DNA of 64,000 nucleotides from Muribaculaceae bacterium (GTDB taxonomy: Bacteria; Bacteroidota; Bacteroidia; Bacteroidales; Muribaculaceae). The position numbers and the translations under genes are program-made. The number at the start of each line of letters is the position of its first letter. Position 1 is the first letter of the stretch. Under the pieces are notes generated by a model. The model searched no databases. It had not been told where the DNA came from and saw only the letters and a list, made by a program, of their open reading frames with translations. Below are positions 36,676 to 46,044 of this stretch, one piece after another. The DNA lies in contig JAFLUA010000003.1 in the NCBI GenBank assembly GCA_022508985.1, positions 185,068-249,067 of the forward strand, written 5' to 3'.

Positions 36676-36884
36676 TCGAGGGCGTTGTCTAATTCTTCAA
36701 GGACTTTTGCGAGCTCCTTTTCTGTGCGTGTGAGGCGTTTACGGCACTCAACGAGTAGTTGAGATGCTCGCTTTGTTTTTTCGGCAAGAGTGTCTACGTC
36801 GCAGGTGTCGGAGCGTAGAGCCGACAAAATTTCTTCGAGCTCGGCTAAAGCCTGAGCGTAGGTGAGGTTATCAGGTGTTTTCAT
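36669..36884 (-). CDS. xseB: Exodeoxyribonuclease VII small subunit
   Basis: A 71-residue helical protein with the XseB start LTYAQALAELEEILSALRSD and heptad pattern to the C-terminus (LVECRKRLTRTEKELAKVLEEL). It binds XseA to form exonuclease VII, which degrades single-stranded DNA from both ends. It overlaps xseA by 4 bases (ATGA) and the GH3 gene by 7. Normal length for the family. Confidence 0.95.
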   Translation of the reverse strand: MKTPDNLTYAQALAELEEILSALRSDTCDVDTLAEKTKRASQLLVECRKRLTRTEKELAKVLEELDNALEC

Positions 36885-38203
36885 TTTTCACGACATATAG
36901 TTGATGTCACCACCTTTCCTTTCGCGAAAGTGGTGCTTATAATAGCTCCATTGGGCAGACTGTCGACATCATCAACAGCATGGCCCTTATATCGAGTTAT
37001 CGAATATCCTCGACGGAGAGTAGCCTCCGGTGAAATCGTCTCTATCATTTCGTCCATGGCTTTCAACCTATCGGCACTGCGTGCTAATGAAGAGGTGACG
37101 GCTCCTTTCATTATCTCGTGCACAGCCTTTAATCGGTCGGCACGCCGAGCCAGAGATAGACTCACAGCCCCCTTAATCATTTGCACGGCAGAGTCGCCTA
37201 TGCGGTGGCGGTTACGGTCTATTACGTTACGAGCCATCGCCGGAAGATTGCCTTGATAGAAGGCCAATTGTTGCCGCTCACCCGATATTCGGTCGGTTAC
37301 GGTGGCGAGTATTTGGCGGCCTATCGTCATAACGGCGGTCATCGCTTCGGCCATTCTCCCAATCAGCACTTCGGCAGCGGCAGTGGGCGTTTTTACGCTT
37401 ACATTAGCAACAAAGTCGAGCACATTAATGTCGCGCTCGTGCCCTATGCCCACTATAATAGGAAGGGGGAATTGAGCTACGTTGCAAGCGAGGTCATAGT
37501 CGTCGAACGATGCGAGGTCGCTAACGGCACCTCCACCACGTATTATCACCACGCAATCGTAGTCGTCGATACGTTCCATAATCCTTTCGAGCGCCGATAT
37601 AATGCTATCCGAAGTCCGTTCGCCTTGCATCGTAGCTTCAAACAATTCAGCATCGAAGCGCAAGCGATAGGGGTTGTGATACAGGTGCTTGATGAAATCG
37701 CCATAGCCTGCAGCCCCCCGAGCCGAGATTATGGCAATGCGACACGGAGTGTCGCTCCACGGCAGCGACTTGTTGAGGTCGTAGACGCCATCGGCTTGCA
37801 GTCGCGCTATGATATTATTTCGTCGGCGCACGAGGTCGCCCACAGTATAATCGGGGTCGATATCGTTTATAACGAGCGAAAATCCGTAGACAGAATGATA
37901 GCTAACCGACACACGCGCCATAATCTTCATGTCAGAGCGAAGGCGTGAGCCTGTGGTAGCGTAAAACTTGGCGCTAAGACGTGCAAATGCCGAAGCCCAT
38001 ATCATAGCCCTGCACTTAGCTTTGGCAAGACCTGTAGACTCATCTTTGTCGATGAGTTCCATATAGCAATGACCTCCGCTACTTCGCACGTCCGAAGTTT
38101 CGGCCGTTATCCACACATTGGTAAGGCTCGGATTTGTGGCTATCGTTGCCGTTATGCGTTGGGTGAGTTCGCTAAGAGATATGGCGTTGCAATCGACCTT
38201 CAT
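36881..38203 (-). CDS. xseA: Exodeoxyribonuclease VII large subunit
   Basis: A 440-residue XseA. The N-terminal OB-fold (about 1-100) has NVWITAETSDVRSSGGHCYMELID. The catalytic domain has RIAIISARGAAGYGDFIKHL, VVIIRGGGAVSDLASFDDYDL and IVGIGHERDINVLDFVAN. The helical C-terminus contains a near-exact 22-residue tandem repeat (KGAVSLSLARRADRLKA then KGAVTSSLARSADRLKA, about residues 340-390) in the XseB-binding coiled coil. Start overlaps the DUF3256 stop by 4 bases; its end overlaps xseB. Confidence 0.96.
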   Translation of the reverse strand: MKVDCNAISLSELTQRITATIATNPSLTNVWITAETSDVRSSGGHCYMELIDKDESTGLAKAKCRAMIWASAFARLSAKFYATTGSRLRSDMKIMARVSVSYHSVYGFSLVINDIDPDYTVGDLVRRRNNIIARLQADGVYDLNKSLPWSDTPCRIAIISARGAAGYGDFIKHLYHNPYRLRFDAELFEATMQGERTSDSIISALERIMERIDDYDCVVIIRGGGAVSDLASFDDYDLACNVAQFPLPIIVGIGHERDINVLDFVANVSVKTPTAAAEVLIGRMAEAMTAVMTIGRQILATVTDRISGERQQLAFYQGNLPAMARNVIDRNRHRIGDSAVQMIKGAVSLSLARRADRLKAVHEIMKGAVTSSLARSADRLKAMDEMIETISPEATLRRGYSITRYKGHAVDDVDSLPNGAIISTTFAKGKVVTSTICREK

Positions 38204-38838
38204 TTGCCTTTCGTCGGTTTTGTTTCTAATAGTTTTTTGCCGTCAAAAATCATGTCGATATGTGGTCTCATCAGTTCGAGGCCTTCCGGTCGGTCTTTAT
38301 CGGTATAATAGTCGGCAGTGGTGTTTATGAAGGAGAAAACGCCTGAGTTTGGATTGTAATCTATTTTTACGAAAGCCATACGAGGCATCAACAGCGCGTT
38401 GGCTTGTGCCTTTTTGTCGGAGGCGACAAAGTCGACTACCGTAAGCTGTGGGGCTTGCTGAGGCAAGGGCACCCAATCGCTATTGTAAAAGCGCAGGCTG
38501 CTATCGGCAACCGGAATATTCACCGTTTCTATAACTGCCAATATTGTATCTTTCTTAAGCTCGACAACCGCTATTTGTAGTGTCGATTCACGCGATAGCG
38601 CAATCTCTATTTTGTTATTCTCATTGATAAGAATTCTCGAATTTCCATTAAGGACATTTCGCGAAGCTGTTGAGAGTCCACCGGTGAAATAATCAATCAT
38701 ATCGAGCCTCGTGTTTTTATCCAAAAGCGGAATAACGCTCGCCGGTGCATTGATAAAAAAATCGGAGGCAGTGCGCGCCGAAAGAGGCAGCATAATAATT
38801 GCGGCGACAAGAAAAGATGTTAAGCGTCGATGCATCAT
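38200..38838 (-). CDS. Exported DUF3256 family protein
   Basis: A 212-residue protein with a signal peptide (residues 1-23, MMHRRLTSFLVAAIIMLPLSARTA). It fits the Bacteroidales DUF3256 family: DFFINAPASVIPLLDKNTRLDMIDYFTGGL, then beta-rich sequence with FYNSDWVPLPQQ. Function is not known. It overlaps both neighbours by 4 bases (helicase upstream, xseA downstream), so it is translated as part of this operon even though it is exported and they are cytoplasmic. Confidence 0.88.
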   Translation of the reverse strand: MMHRRLTSFLVAAIIMLPLSARTASDFFINAPASVIPLLDKNTRLDMIDYFTGGLSTASRNVLNGNSRILINENNKIEIALSRESTLQIAVVELKKDTILAVIETVNIPVADSSLRFYNSDWVPLPQQAPQLTVVDFVASDKKAQANALLMPRMAFVKIDYNPNSGVFSFINTTADYYTDKDRPEGLELMRPHIDMIFDGKKLLETKPTKGK

Positions 38839-40577
38839 GTGTTTCTCTTGTATTTAGGTCCTCGCTTATTATATTTCTTATCACTTTTTCGACTTGTTTT
38901 TCGCTCTGATGCATTTGCATAGTCGCGGTTAGGGTCGGCTATTTCACTGAATATTCGTTTGCCAAAAAAATCAAGACCTTTGAGGGCCGAAACCACCCTA
39001 TGGGCATCGCCTTTCTTCACATCAAAAAGGGAATATGAAGGTAGCAGGTCGATTCGGCCGACATCGATTCGCGGTCCCGTTATGTTTTTATTCAACATGT
39101 CGATGAGGTTTCCGGCATAGAAGCCGTCGCCTTTTCCCACGTTTACGTAAATTCTGGCCAATCCTTTATCGGCAGTGCGGCGGTCTTTCTCTTTGTCGTT
39201 ACGCGGCCTCGCCAATGCTTTTTCTTTTTTCTCTTTTTTTGGTTTTTCATCGACATAGTCGATATTTGGAGCGTCTTGATAATAGGATAAAAGGCGATTG
39301 AATTCCAACGACAAAACACGCTTGAGCAAATCTTCTGTCGACAGCCATGAAAGTTTGCGCAGTACCCCCGGCAGATAGCGGTTTATCTCTTCTTCGTTAA
39401 CATCGACGCACTCAAGACGAGCCGCAAGATTGTATAACTGTTTTTCTATAATGTGCTTAGGCGTCGGCACTTCTTTTCGCTCGAATTTCTTGCCAATGAT
39501 ACGCTCGATGTCGCGCATTCGTCCTTTTTCACGAGAGTGCACTATTGCGACCGAGATACCGGTTTTGCCGGCTCGACCCGTACGACCCGATCGATGCGTA
39601 TATACAGCTGTATCTTCGGGTAGGCCGTAGTTTATTACGTGTGTAAGGTCATCTACATCGAGGCCTCTGGCTGCGACGTCGGTTGCCACCAACAAGCGCA
39701 AAACTCTGTCGCGAAATTTTTTCATCACGATATCGCGTTGCTGTTGCGAAAGGTCGCCATGCAGTGCATCGGCATTGTATCCATCCTGGATTAATTTGTC
39801 GGCTATTTCTTGTGTCTCAAGACGTGTGCGACAGAAGACTATGGCATATATATTGGGGCTATCGTCGGCAATGCGTTTGAGCGCAAGATATTTGTTGCGC
39901 GCATTAACCATATAATAAATATGCTGCACATTTTGTGCCCCTTCGTTTCGTGTCCCGATAACGATTTCTTCCGGCTCACTCATAAACCGCTTTGCTATTT
40001 TTTCCACTTCGGGAGGCATTGTAGCCGAGAATAATAGCATTTTGCGATTATCGGGTACGTTAGAGAGAATATCGTTAATGGAGTCGACAAACCCCATATT
40101 AAGCATTTCGTCGGCTTCATCAAGAACAACGGTGTGAACGTCGTCTAAACATACGACCTTACGGTTTATCAAGTCGATAAGCCTTCCGGGTGTAGCTACA
40201 ATAATCTGTACGCCTTTTCGCAAGGCTTTGATCTGACTTTCGATGCTACTTCCGCCATACACCGGCAAGACAGTCAAATCAGACACGTACTTAGAAAAAT
40301 CGGCTAAATCACCGGCTATCTGCAGGCATAGTTCGCGCGTCGGAGCGAGGATTAGAGCCTGTGGCACATGTCGAGAGGTGTCGGTCCGCTGTATAACGGG
40401 TAGTCCGAAAGCTGCTGTTTTACCTGTTCCCGTCTGAGCGAGGCCAACCAGATCGTGGTCGCCACGAAGCAAAATAGGGATAACCTTTTCTTGTACCGGC
40501 ATGGGCATCTCAAAACCCAGCTCGGCAATGCCTCGCAACAACTCTTCACATACACCTAATTCTTCAAATGTGGCCAT
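38835..40577 (-). CDS. DEAD-box ATP-dependent RNA helicase with DbpA-type RNA-binding domain
   Basis: A 580-residue DEAD-box helicase. Q motif region MPMPVQEKVIP, motif I AQTGTGKT, Ia PTRELCLQIA, II DEADEML, III SATMP, and VI HRSGRTGRAGK are all present. The C-terminal part has a linker and a DbpA-like RNA-binding domain (VNVGKGDGFYAGNLIDMLN), then a Lys/Arg-rich tail of about 30 residues. Similar CsdA/DeaD proteins unwind structured RNA during ribosome assembly and cold adaptation. It is 22 bases after the aminotransferase stop and overlaps the DUF3256 gene by 4. Confidence 0.95.
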   Translation of the reverse strand: MATFEELGVCEELLRGIAELGFEMPMPVQEKVIPILLRGDHDLVGLAQTGTGKTAAFGLPVIQRTDTSRHVPQALILAPTRELCLQIAGDLADFSKYVSDLTVLPVYGGSSIESQIKALRKGVQIIVATPGRLIDLINRKVVCLDDVHTVVLDEADEMLNMGFVDSINDILSNVPDNRKMLLFSATMPPEVEKIAKRFMSEPEEIVIGTRNEGAQNVQHIYYMVNARNKYLALKRIADDSPNIYAIVFCRTRLETQEIADKLIQDGYNADALHGDLSQQQRDIVMKKFRDRVLRLLVATDVAARGLDVDDLTHVINYGLPEDTAVYTHRSGRTGRAGKTGISVAIVHSREKGRMRDIERIIGKKFERKEVPTPKHIIEKQLYNLAARLECVDVNEEEINRYLPGVLRKLSWLSTEDLLKRVLSLEFNRLLSYYQDAPNIDYVDEKPKKEKKEKALARPRNDKEKDRRTADKGLARIYVNVGKGDGFYAGNLIDMLNKNITGPRIDVGRIDLLPSYSLFDVKKGDAHRVVSALKGLDFFGKRIFSEIADPNRDYANASERKTSRKSDKKYNKRGPKYKRNT

Positions 40578-40599
40578 ATTGTCGATTAGCTCCGTTCGA

Positions 40600-41883
40600 T
40601 CAACGGATTATGTTTTCTTTTATCGTATCTACTATATACCTCACGTCGTCATCGCTAACATAAGGGCCTGCAGGCAAACACATGCCAACGGCAAACAGCG
40701 CTTCGCTCACGCCATTAACGTAAGCCGGGCTCGACGCGTAGACGGGTTGCTTGTGCATAGGCTTCCACAATGGGCGGCTCTCAATAGCGGCGGCGTCAAG
40801 GGCTATGCGCAAGGCCTCAACATTGGTGTTAGGTTCACAATCGGTGTGCACATTGCTCGTTGCGCGTGTCACTCCGGCAGCACCGCCAACGGTACCTTTC
40901 ACAACTTCGCCGTAGGCATTCTCTTGGCCTTTTATTCTGAGTGACGGGTCGAGAGTAATAGTGCACAGCCAGAAATTAGAGTCGTAACGTGGCGATGGGT
41001 TCTCGTGTAGTGTGATTCCTTCGACATCGGAAAGCAACTCGCGATAAAGCGCCTGAACATGACGATGATGCGCTATATGGTCATCTATAATGGTCATCTG
41101 TCCACGACCTATTCCGGCACATATATTCGACATTCGGTAGTTATAACCGATTGCTTCGTGTTGATAGTAGGGATATGATTCGCGAGCCTGCGTTGCATAC
41201 CACATTATTTTGTTTTTACTATCTTTATCCGGACAGACAACAGCACCGCCGCCCGAAGTCGTGATCATTTTGTTGCCATTAAACGATAGGACGCCGTAAT
41301 GTCCGAAAGTGCCACAAATGCGCCCATCGTATCGTGAGCCTAAGCCTTCTGCGGCATCTTCTATCACCGGAATATCATATTTTGCCGCTACCGATAGTAT
41401 TTCATCTATTTTAGCCGGCATGCCATATAGGTAAACGGGTACTATAGCTTTAGGTTTTTTGCCAGTTTTCTTGATGCGGTCTGCTATAGCCCTGTCAAGT
41501 AATTCGGGATCCATGTTCCATGTATCTGTTTCGGAGTCGACAAAAACCGGAGTCGCGCCTAAATACGTGATAGGATGGCTCGAAGCGCAAAATGTAAACG
41601 ATTGCACCATCACTTCGTCGCCGGGGCCTACGCCGCAAGCCAGCAAAGCAAGGTGTATGGCGGCTGTGCCGGCACTGAGCGCTACAATTTCTTTATTTTC
41701 AAGGCCTGCGGAGCGCTGACAATCACCAGAAGTCGTCGCCACAAACCTTTTGAGGTCATCTTCAAAACCATTTACATTAGGGCCGAGAGGCACAACCCAA
41801 TTAGAGTCGAAAGCCTCTTGTATAAATTTCATTTCGTTGCCAGACATGTGGGCCAGGCATAATAGAATTCGTTCTTTTGGCAT
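40600..41883 (-). CDS. DegT/DnrJ/EryC1/StrS-family sugar aminotransferase
   Basis: A 427-residue PLP enzyme. The ATG at 41883 (MPKERILLCLAHMSGNEMKFI) is the family-typical start; an in-frame upstream ATG would add 37 unrelated residues. Visible features are FTFCASSHPITYLGATPVFVD, EDAAEGLGSRYDG and the PLP lysine in SFNGNKMITTSGGG. Members transaminate keto-sugars for polysaccharide or glycan building. A TATCTTTG -7 box lies 50 bases upstream. It heads the operon that continues through the helicase; no other sugar genes are adjacent. Confidence 0.92.
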   Translation of the reverse strand: MPKERILLCLAHMSGNEMKFIQEAFDSNWVVPLGPNVNGFEDDLKRFVATTSGDCQRSAGLENKEIVALSAGTAAIHLALLACGVGPGDEVMVQSFTFCASSHPITYLGATPVFVDSETDTWNMDPELLDRAIADRIKKTGKKPKAIVPVYLYGMPAKIDEILSVAAKYDIPVIEDAAEGLGSRYDGRICGTFGHYGVLSFNGNKMITTSGGGAVVCPDKDSKNKIMWYATQARESYPYYQHEAIGYNYRMSNICAGIGRGQMTIIDDHIAHHRHVQALYRELLSDVEGITLHENPSPRYDSNFWLCTITLDPSLRIKGQENAYGEVVKGTVGGAAGVTRATSNVHTDCEPNTNVEALRIALDAAAIESRPLWKPMHKQPVYASSPAYVNGVSEALFAVGMCLPAGPYVSDDDVRYIVDTIKENIIR

Positions 41884-42269
41884 AGTTAAAACTATAAGAT
41901 AGATATATCGCAAAGACCACGCTTTATACTTGCAAAGATAGGCATTTTTTTTGATTCGCTCTTTGTGCGGCATCAGTATTTGTGCCGTCAACATTTCCGA
42001 GGAATTAGTGCTGAAGGGATAAGGCTATAGTCTCTGGCCGGGTGAGCACACAAAAAGAGCCGTTTTGTGGAAATGAGCTTGCCACTTAAAAATTAACTTC
42101 GCGATGAGAATGTAGAACTTGGGGTTGTGGAGTTGGGCTTTATAAGAACTTGTTGATGAGGAGCTTGCCCCTCTTTTAAGAAAGTTTAACGCCTGAAGGA
42201 GGTGTGGCAGAGGGCGTTTTTGGTACTTTTGCATGAATTTTTAACTCACTAATCAAACAATTGTTACGT
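41884..42269. promoter_or_regulatory. Divergent promoter region with repeated 9-mer
   Basis: This 386-base gap has TATCTTTG at 41940-41933 (minus, for the aminotransferase operon) and TACTTTTG at 42224-42231 (plus, for the secreted protein). The 9-mer GAGCTTGCC occurs twice, at 42075-42083 and 42161-42169; the second copy sits in a short GAGG/CCTC hairpin followed by four Ts, so a small RNA terminator is possible. A 69-codon minus-strand frame here has no support. Confidence 0.5.
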
Positions 42270-43520
42270 ATGTTTTGCCGTAGATTTCTACTCGTTTTTA
42301 TTTCAGCACTATGCCTGTTTTCTTCTAATAAAATTTTTGCTGAGGACTGGTATTTGGTCGGACCATTTGTTGGCTATGAACCAAATGAACAAAATAAACT
42401 TGTAGAACAGGATGATGCTTATGTGTTAGAGCTCGATGACTTGCGCGGTACTTTTGTTATCACAAATGCCGATGTTACCAAGATATACGGAAGCAACGGC
42501 AAGGAGCTAATTCTTGGAACTGAGTATAACCTATCAGCCGTAGCCCCGAACAATGCATCGATTCTGACGGACCCGCAAAATTGGATACGTGTGAGCGGCA
42601 ACCACAAATCTATCGGCGGCGCTAAAATAACATTTGCAATCAACGGTGGCAGTGAGAGTGCAACACTTACCCTCGAGGGTGAGTCGACAGGCGATAACGA
42701 CAATAGCGACATCGCGCTATGTTTTTTCGATGGCTCTACCAGCACTTTTGACTTAGATAAACAGGTCGACATGACAGAAGTCGATGGCGTATATGTAGCC
42801 AAGCTCACCGACCTGATTGAAGAGCAGTTGGTATATGTTAGAGTGGGGTCGAACTTACTTGGAAATGGAATACCCGGAGCGCCAAGCCAAATGTTGCTGG
42901 ACACACCGGTGACCATAAACATTGGCAAAGACCCATGCTACGTAAAAAAATCGCGGTTGCCAGATTTAGAAGAATATACATTCATGTTTACACCGTCGAG
43001 CGACTACCTCAGCGGGGAATTTAAGATAACCAATACTCGCTTGCCCGATTTATATCTCATCGGCGATTTTGGTAATAATTTCGACTATCTCGGCCTCAAA
43101 TTTGAACGCGAAGACAACGACTATTTTTACTGCCATAATGTAAACTTGGTGCAGGCGGACTTTGTAATATCGATATATAGCGACTCTTCTTCGGTAACTA
43201 AATGGACCAACGGATACTATTTCCCCTCTTCGGGTAGCGGCGCGATTGTCCTTGGCGAGCCTACTGCCATGGAGTTTATTGAGGGTGGCTCTAAAGTAAT
43301 GAAAATAACACCGGGGCTTTATAATTTTGATATGGTCAATAACGACGGCATTTTTGAGCTTACAGTCTCCGTGCCCACTCAGACCGGAATTGAAAATGTA
43401 GCCACCGACAACGCCACCTCTGAATACTACAACCTACAAGGCATTAAGATTGCCCACCCATCGGCCGGAATCTACATCCATCGACAAGGCAATACTGCCA
43501 CGAAGGTCTATGTAAGATAA
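42270..43520 (+). CDS. Secreted beta-rich protein with C-terminal sorting-like tail
   Basis: A 416-residue protein starting at the ATG at 42270 (MFCRRFLLVFISALCLFSSN signal peptide). The body is beta-rich and holds at least two similar modules beginning WYLVGPF and LYLIGDFG, which resemble the starch-binding-outer-membrane (SusE/F-like) modules of Bacteroidales. The last 45 residues (EYYNLQGIKIAHPSAGIYI) match the tail of the M60 protein in this window. It is probably surface-located; a glycan-binding role is inference. A hairpin follows the stop. Confidence 0.75.
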   Translation: MFCRRFLLVFISALCLFSSNKIFAEDWYLVGPFVGYEPNEQNKLVEQDDAYVLELDDLRGTFVITNADVTKIYGSNGKELILGTEYNLSAVAPNNASILTDPQNWIRVSGNHKSIGGAKITFAINGGSESATLTLEGESTGDNDNSDIALCFFDGSTSTFDLDKQVDMTEVDGVYVAKLTDLIEEQLVYVRVGSNLLGNGIPGAPSQMLLDTPVTINIGKDPCYVKKSRLPDLEEYTFMFTPSSDYLSGEFKITNTRLPDLYLIGDFGNNFDYLGLKFEREDNDYFYCHNVNLVQADFVISIYSDSSSVTKWTNGYYFPSSGSGAIVLGEPTAMEFIEGGSKVMKITPGLYNFDMVNNDGIFELTVSVPTQTGIENVATDNATSEYYNLQGIKIAHPSAGIYIHRQGNTATKVYVR

Positions 43521-43564
43521 CCGAAGTACAACTCGGAATAGAAAACATTCTTCATAACCAACAG

Positions 43565-43596
43565 AAGGGCCTCAAAGCATTGAAGCTTTAAGGCCC
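43565..43596. terminator. Bidirectional terminator between convergent genes
   Basis: Arms AGGGCCTCAAAGC (43565-43577) and GCTTTAAGGCCCT (43584-43596) pair over 13 positions with one mismatch and a 6-base loop, between the convergent stops at 43520 and 43619. Confidence 0.75.
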
Positions 43597-43618
43597 TCTT
43601 ATGCGGATATATTTGACT

Positions 43619-45211
43619 TTACTTGATAAGATTACCGAGGATGCTTCTGGTCAACTCTTTGGTGATAGTGCGTGTTGCAGCTTGGGCGGCGGAGCCAGCG
43701 GCTTTACCTACAGTATTTTTTGACGTAGTTTTTTTGCCGGAAACAGCGCCAGAGACAGCCGAGCCAACACTACGAGCCACACTACCGGCAACGGCAGTTG
43801 CAATAGCACCAAGAATCTTTGAGCCAATGCCGCTACTCTTCTTTTTAGCCTTCTCTTTCTCGGCTTTTTCCTGCTGTTTTTGAGCTTCTATCTCTGCTCT
43901 TTCCGCCTCTTCGGCCTTAGCCGCTTCTTCGGCTTGTTTTAGCAATACTTCGAAGGCGCTTTCACGATCGATAGCATTGTCATATCTGCCATACAGACGC
44001 GACTGCTTGATGATGTGATCGCGTTCGCCCTCTGAGATGGCTCCAATCTGGCTTAGAGGGAAGAGAATTTTGGCGCGCTCGACAACCGTAGGCGATCCTT
44101 TTTCGTCAAGGAATGAAACGAGAGCTTCGCCTGTTTCGAGCTGCATGATTGCATCGGCCGTTTTAAATGCCGGGTTGGGGCGGAAAGTATCGGCCGCTGT
44201 CTTCACTGCCTTTTGGTCTTTAGGAGTAAACGCTCTCAGAGCGTGCTGTATTCTGTTGCCAAGCTGACCGAGAATAGCTTCGGGGATGTCGCTTGGCGAT
44301 TGTGTTACGAAATAAACACCGACACCTTTACTACGGATAAGGCGCACGACCTGTTCTATTTTGTTTATAAGAGCACTCGAAGTGCCATCGAAAAGCATAT
44401 GGGCTTCATCGAAGAAGAAAACGAGTTTCGGCAATTCCATATCACCTATTTCAGGCAGACGCGAATACAGATCGGAGAGGAGCCACAAGAGGAATGTTGA
44501 ATAAAGCTTGGGCTGCAACATGAGTTTGTCGGCAGCGAGAACATTCATCACGCCTTTACCAGCTTCACATTGCAACAGGTCGTAGACATCGAAATTTGGC
44601 TCGCCAAAGAATTTGTCGCCGCCTTGGTTTTCAAGCGACAGTAAAGCGCGTTGTATCGCACCTATACTTGCTTTTGATATATTACCGTATGCTGTGGTGA
44701 ATTCTTCGGCATTGCGGCCTACAAAGTCGAGCATAGCACGTAAATCTTTCATATCGATAAGCAGAAGCCCCTGCTCATCGGCTATCCTAAAGACAATGTT
44801 AAGAATTCCCGTTTGTGTCTCATTGAGCTCAAGGAGACGGCCCAACAATTGCGGACCCATATCGGAAATAGTGGCTCTCATCGGGTGGCCCTGCTCTCCG
44901 AAGACATCAAAAAACCTTACGGGGCAACTCTGAAATTGAGGTGAGTCAATGCCAAATTCCGGAAGTCTTTTCTGAATAAAATTCGACATCTGACCACTGC
45001 GGCTGATACCCGACAAGTCGCCTTTCATGTCAGCCATAAAGCAAGGAACGCCAGCCTGACAAAATGTTTCGGCCAACACCTGAAGCGTCACAGTCTTACC
45101 CGTACCCGTAGCACCGGCAATCAAACCGTGGCGGTTGGCCATCTTTCCTACAATGCTAATAGGTCCGTTATCACAATGGGCTACATATAGCCCTCTTTCT
45201 TTATCAAGCAT
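43619..45211 (-). CDS. HerA-like DUF853 family ATPase
   Basis: A 530-residue protein of the HerA/FtsK-like DUF853 (YjgR) family. Walker A is AGATGTGKT (32-40) and Walker B is [12 protein letters not shown]. Later conserved blocks are [33 protein letters not shown] and a C-terminal region rich in Ala and Lys (about 415-475), followed by a Gly/Ser-Ala stretch. The family is widespread but its role is unclear; a DNA-translocation function is assumed from HerA. It stands alone on the minus strand with a CAAATGTA (TACATTTG on its strand) box at 45245-45238. Confidence 0.92.
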   Translation of the reverse strand: MLDKERGLYVAHCDNGPISIVGKMANRHGLIAGATGTGKTVTLQVLAETFCQAGVPCFMADMKGDLSGISRSGQMSNFIQKRLPEFGIDSPQFQSCPVRFFDVFGEQGHPMRATISDMGPQLLGRLLELNETQTGILNIVFRIADEQGLLLIDMKDLRAMLDFVGRNAEEFTTAYGNISKASIGAIQRALLSLENQGGDKFFGEPNFDVYDLLQCEAGKGVMNVLAADKLMLQPKLYSTFLLWLLSDLYSRLPEIGDMELPKLVFFFDEAHMLFDGTSSALINKIEQVVRLIRSKGVGVYFVTQSPSDIPEAILGQLGNRIQHALRAFTPKDQKAVKTAADTFRPNPAFKTADAIMQLETGEALVSFLDEKGSPTVVERAKILFPLSQIGAISEGERDHIIKQSRLYGRYDNAIDRESAFEVLLKQAEEAAKAEEAERAEIEAQKQQEKAEKEKAKKKSSGIGSKILGAIATAVAGSVARSVGSAVSGAVSGKKTTSKNTVGKAAGSAAQAATRTITKELTRSILGNLIK

Positions 45212-45285
45212 ATTACTTTACGATTTTGTTTACTCCACAAATGTACTAAAAAATAGATAAACAACAGTTGTTTTTCAATAAATTA

Positions 45286-45314
45286 TTGAGATTAAAAAAT
45301 AATAGCTATATTTG
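45286..45314 (+). promoter_or_regulatory. Promoter of the DUF4332 gene
   Basis: TTG at 45286-45288, an 18-base spacer and TATATTTG at 45307-45314; expected start about 45 bases before the ATG at 45365. Confidence 0.6.
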
Positions 45315-45364
45315 TAGTCACTTGAATAAAGAATTCTTATTACCAACTTAAAGCTAATACTTTT

Positions 45365-45772
45365 ATGAATTACAAAATTATTGAAATCCAAGGTATCGGC
45401 CCCGTTTACGCTGAAAAATTAATTGCAGCCGGTGTTGAAAAGGTGTCGCAACTGCTTGAAAGAGGCAAAACAGCTAAAGGCCGCAAAGAGCTCGAAGACG
45501 CAACGGGTATCCGCCACGACCTCATTCTAACATGGGTAAACCATGCTGATTTGTTCCGCGTAAAAGGTATCGGCCCCCAATTCTCAGAACTTCTTGAAGC
45601 CGGTGGCGTTGACACCGTTAAAGAATTGGCACACCGCAATGCCGCCAACCTCGAAAAAACACTCCTCGAAGTAAACGAGAAAAAACATCTCACACGCCGC
45701 GTTCCCTCTGTGGCTGAACTTCAGATGATGATCGACCGCGCAAAAGAACTTCCCGGCGTTGTTACATACTAA
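45365..45772 (+). CDS. Helix-hairpin-helix DUF4332 protein
   Basis: A 135-residue protein with two helix-hairpin-helix-like units: IQGIGPVYAEKLIAAGVEKVSQLLERG (about 7-34) and VKGIGPQFSELLEAGGVDTVKELAHRN (about 62-90), the GIGP hairpins of DUF4332-type proteins. Such units bind DNA non-specifically or mediate protein contacts. It is monocistronic with its own promoter and terminator, which together with its small size and strong promoter suggests an abundant basic protein; that is inference. Function unknown. Confidence 0.88.
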   Translation: MNYKIIEIQGIGPVYAEKLIAAGVEKVSQLLERGKTAKGRKELEDATGIRHDLILTWVNHADLFRVKGIGPQFSELLEAGGVDTVKELAHRNAANLEKTLLEVNEKKHLTRRVPSVAELQMMIDRAKELPGVVTY

Positions 45773-45796
45773 TGTAAACATAGCTACATATCACTC

Positions 45797-45826
45797 AAAA
45801 AACCGGCCCGTTGGTCGGTTTTTTTA
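45797..45826 (+). terminator. Rho-independent terminator after DUF4332 gene
   Basis: AAACCGGC and the complementary GTCGGTTT around a short CCGTTG loop, followed by a run of Ts up to about 45825. Confidence 0.8.
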
Positions 45827-45854
45827 TTTTTTGGCCCTCCACCCGATAATTTTT

Positions 45855-45886
45855 TTTGCTTATAAAAAAATAAAAGCATAACTTTG
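45855..45886 (+). promoter_or_regulatory. Promoter of rho with long leader
   Basis: TTTG at 45855-45858, a 20-base spacer and TAACTTTG at 45879-45886 make an ideal Bacteroidota promoter. The expected start near 45893 leaves about 150 bases before the rho ATG at 46045. Confidence 0.75.
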
Positions 45887-46044
45887 CATAGTCGAAAGCG
45901 CAATTGATATGCGCCGATACTTCCCCCTTAATAAATTCGCACGCATTATTTTTTTGAAAATCTATTGGCAAATGGTGCTCGGTGCGCCTTATAATGCTTG
46001 CAAAAATTCCTAAGACTTTTATAAAAGAATAAGCATTAATTATA

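Noticed and set aside
37181..37948. 255-codon reading frame on the plus strand inside xseA
   Set aside because: Antisense to xseA; the sequence is low-complexity and His/Tyr/Val-rich without any recognisable domain.
42025..42234. 69-codon minus-strand frame between the aminotransferase and secreted-protein genes
   Set aside because: No signal, domain or promoter; overlaps the likely -7 box of the plus-strand gene.
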